The notes beneath the pieces were generated by a model. The model worked only from the letters and a program-made list of their open reading frames with translations. It was not told the origin of the DNA and made no database searches. From an uncultured Pseudoflavonifractor sp. (GTDB lineage: Bacteria > Bacillota_A > Clostridia > Oscillospirales > Oscillospiraceae): a DNA stretch of 6,907 bases. The stretch covers positions 1 to 6,907 of the forward strand of contig CANPNN010000070.1 in the NCBI GenBank assembly GCA_947575475.1. The letters run 5' to 3'. Made by a program: the position numbers and the translations under genes. Below are positions 6,052-6,907 of the stretch, piece after piece (positions within the stretch are counted from its first letter, which is position 1; each line of letters starts with the position of its first letter).

Positions 6052-6907
6052 AGGGGAAGGTCCAACAGCTGGACCAAGGCCAGAGCCGCCTCGCCCCGGG
6101 TGATGGTGGGGGAGAGGGACACAGAGGTCTCAGCGCCGAAGAGGACCTTGGCGGCATACTGGAGGGTGTCCGGGCTCATGGCGGAAGTGCCTTCAAAGCC
6201 GGAGATAAGGGCGCCCTTCTCCAGGCACCAAGCCACGGCGGGAGCGGCCCAGTCCATGGGATCGGTGGTGAGCTCCGCCCCGGCGGCCCGGGCCAGCAGC
6301 ACCGCCAGCTCGTTCATGGTCAGCTCGGTCTCAGCGGCAAACTTGCCCTCGCCGTTGCCCTTAAAGATCCCCTTGGCAGTGAGGGCGTTGACGGCCTCCA
6401 CTTGGCCGGCGGGGATCAGGGCTTGGTCGGCATAGCCCCGGACCACGTTCAAGTGGTAGGTGTTGCTCACCGTGCCGTCAGTGGTGTAGGGGTTGGTATA
6501 GGGAGATACAACGGTGTATTCCGCCGCATTGGCTCCCACATTCAAAAGGGCGGTGCCTTCCACAACAGCCTTAGAGTCATAGGCGGCGGGAGCATAGCTG
6601 GTCGTCTCATTACTCACCCAGACCACGTCGCCGTCGGATATGTCCTTCAAAGTAGCGCTCTGGTCCAGAATAGCTTCCAGCACGGCGTTTCGATTGATAA
6701 CATTGATATTCTTGGCGTTGGTCCCGGCGGAGAAGTCCATGCTGTCTCCCGGGCCGGGATACAGGAAGGTGTTGCAGGCGATGTGATAGACCTCATCGTC
6801 CTTGATGTCCTCGCCGTTGAGTTTTACCGATTCCAGCTCGCCGTTGGCCTCAAACTCCCCGGCCTTGTAGGTCACGTCAAAGCCGTACTGGAGCAGGGAG
6901 GTGTATT
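6027..6907 (-). CDS. Surface protein: 5'-nucleotidase C-terminal-type domain plus SLH repeats (C-terminal part)
   Basis: This is the C-terminal 292 residues of a larger exported protein. The frame runs off the right edge, so the signal peptide and any metallophosphatase domain are not seen. Counting from the tyrosine codon at 6905, residues 1 to about 90 resemble the C-terminal substrate-binding domain of 5'-nucleotidases (YGFDVTYK, VKLNGEDI, the Y-H-I-A-C-N-T-F strand). The usual GGDG loop is replaced by GPGDSMDF (51-58). A Ser/Thr/Tyr-rich linker follows. Two SLH-like repeats come next: about 168-207 (AVNALTAKGIFKGNGEGKF) and 219-285 (AVAWCLEKGALISG, then ITRGEAALALVQLL). SLH repeats bind pyruvylated wall polysaccharide, so the protein is probably anchored on the cell surface and may scavenge phosphate from nucleotides or similar esters (inference). 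The apparent GTG at 6875 is internal. The stop at 6027-6029 follows the last repeat by about 15 residues and lies within possible remnant sequence in another frame. Confidence 0.8.
   Translation of the reverse strand, partial: YTSLLQYGFDVTYKAGEFEANGELESVKLNGEDIKDDEVYHIACNTFLYPGPGDSMDFSAGTNAKNINVINRNAVLEAILDQSATLKDISDGDVVWVSNETTSYAPAAYDSKAVVEGTALLNVGANAAEYTVVSPYTNPYTTDGTVSNTYHLNVVRGYADQALIPAGQVEAVNALTAKGIFKGNGEGKFAAETELTMNELAVLLARAAGAELTTDPMDWAAPAVAWCLEKGALISGFEGTSAMSPDTLQYAAKVLFGAETSVSLSPTITRGEAALALVQLLDLPLSGSLTKS

Noticed and set aside
6034..6435. A 133-codon + strand frame opposite the SLH repeats.
   Set aside because: It is Ser/Ala/Arg-rich with no motif or ribosome site, while the minus strand reads as recognisable SLH sequence.

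Overview
The window is GC-rich (roughly two thirds G+C by eye) and densely coded. Four features suggest a high-GC Gram-positive anaerobe: MutS2, an HPr with both His15 and Ser46, a prokaryotic FeoB, and a surface protein with S-layer homology (SLH) repeats. The best guess is the Oscillospirales/Clostridia group. This placement is inferred from gene content and style; no marker gene here settles it.

Layout on the + strand: the 3' end of feoB (1-518), then mutS2 (556-2928). A short AT-rich gap follows, carrying a near-consensus sigma-A promoter. Next comes ptsH/HPr (3066-3329), closed by a strong intrinsic terminator. After that are two tightly coupled genes, a PflX-type (COG1313) radical SAM protein (3404-4279) and a MATE-family exporter (4285-5676). 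An intrinsic terminator at 5683-5717 separates them from convergent minus-strand DNA.

On the minus strand, reading in from the right edge, is the C-terminal part of a secreted protein. It has a 5'-nucleotidase C-terminal-type domain followed by two diverged SLH repeats (6027-6907, start outside the window). Directly after its stop lies a stretch (5729-about 6051) that looks like the 3' end of another, unrecognised gene. Its protein-like sequence is spread over three reading frames, and one frame change falls exactly at a run of seven G/C bases. It is either a decayed gene remnant or a gene broken by assembly or sequencing errors.

Most genes are housekeeping: ferrous iron uptake, ribosome rescue/DNA maintenance, and PTS and carbon regulation. 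The window shows no clear new defence or mobile system. The points most worth a second look are the multi-frame remnant and its junction with the SLH gene, the coupled COG1313 radical SAM/MATE pair of unknown job, and the terminator placed just before that pair with no visible promoter after it.
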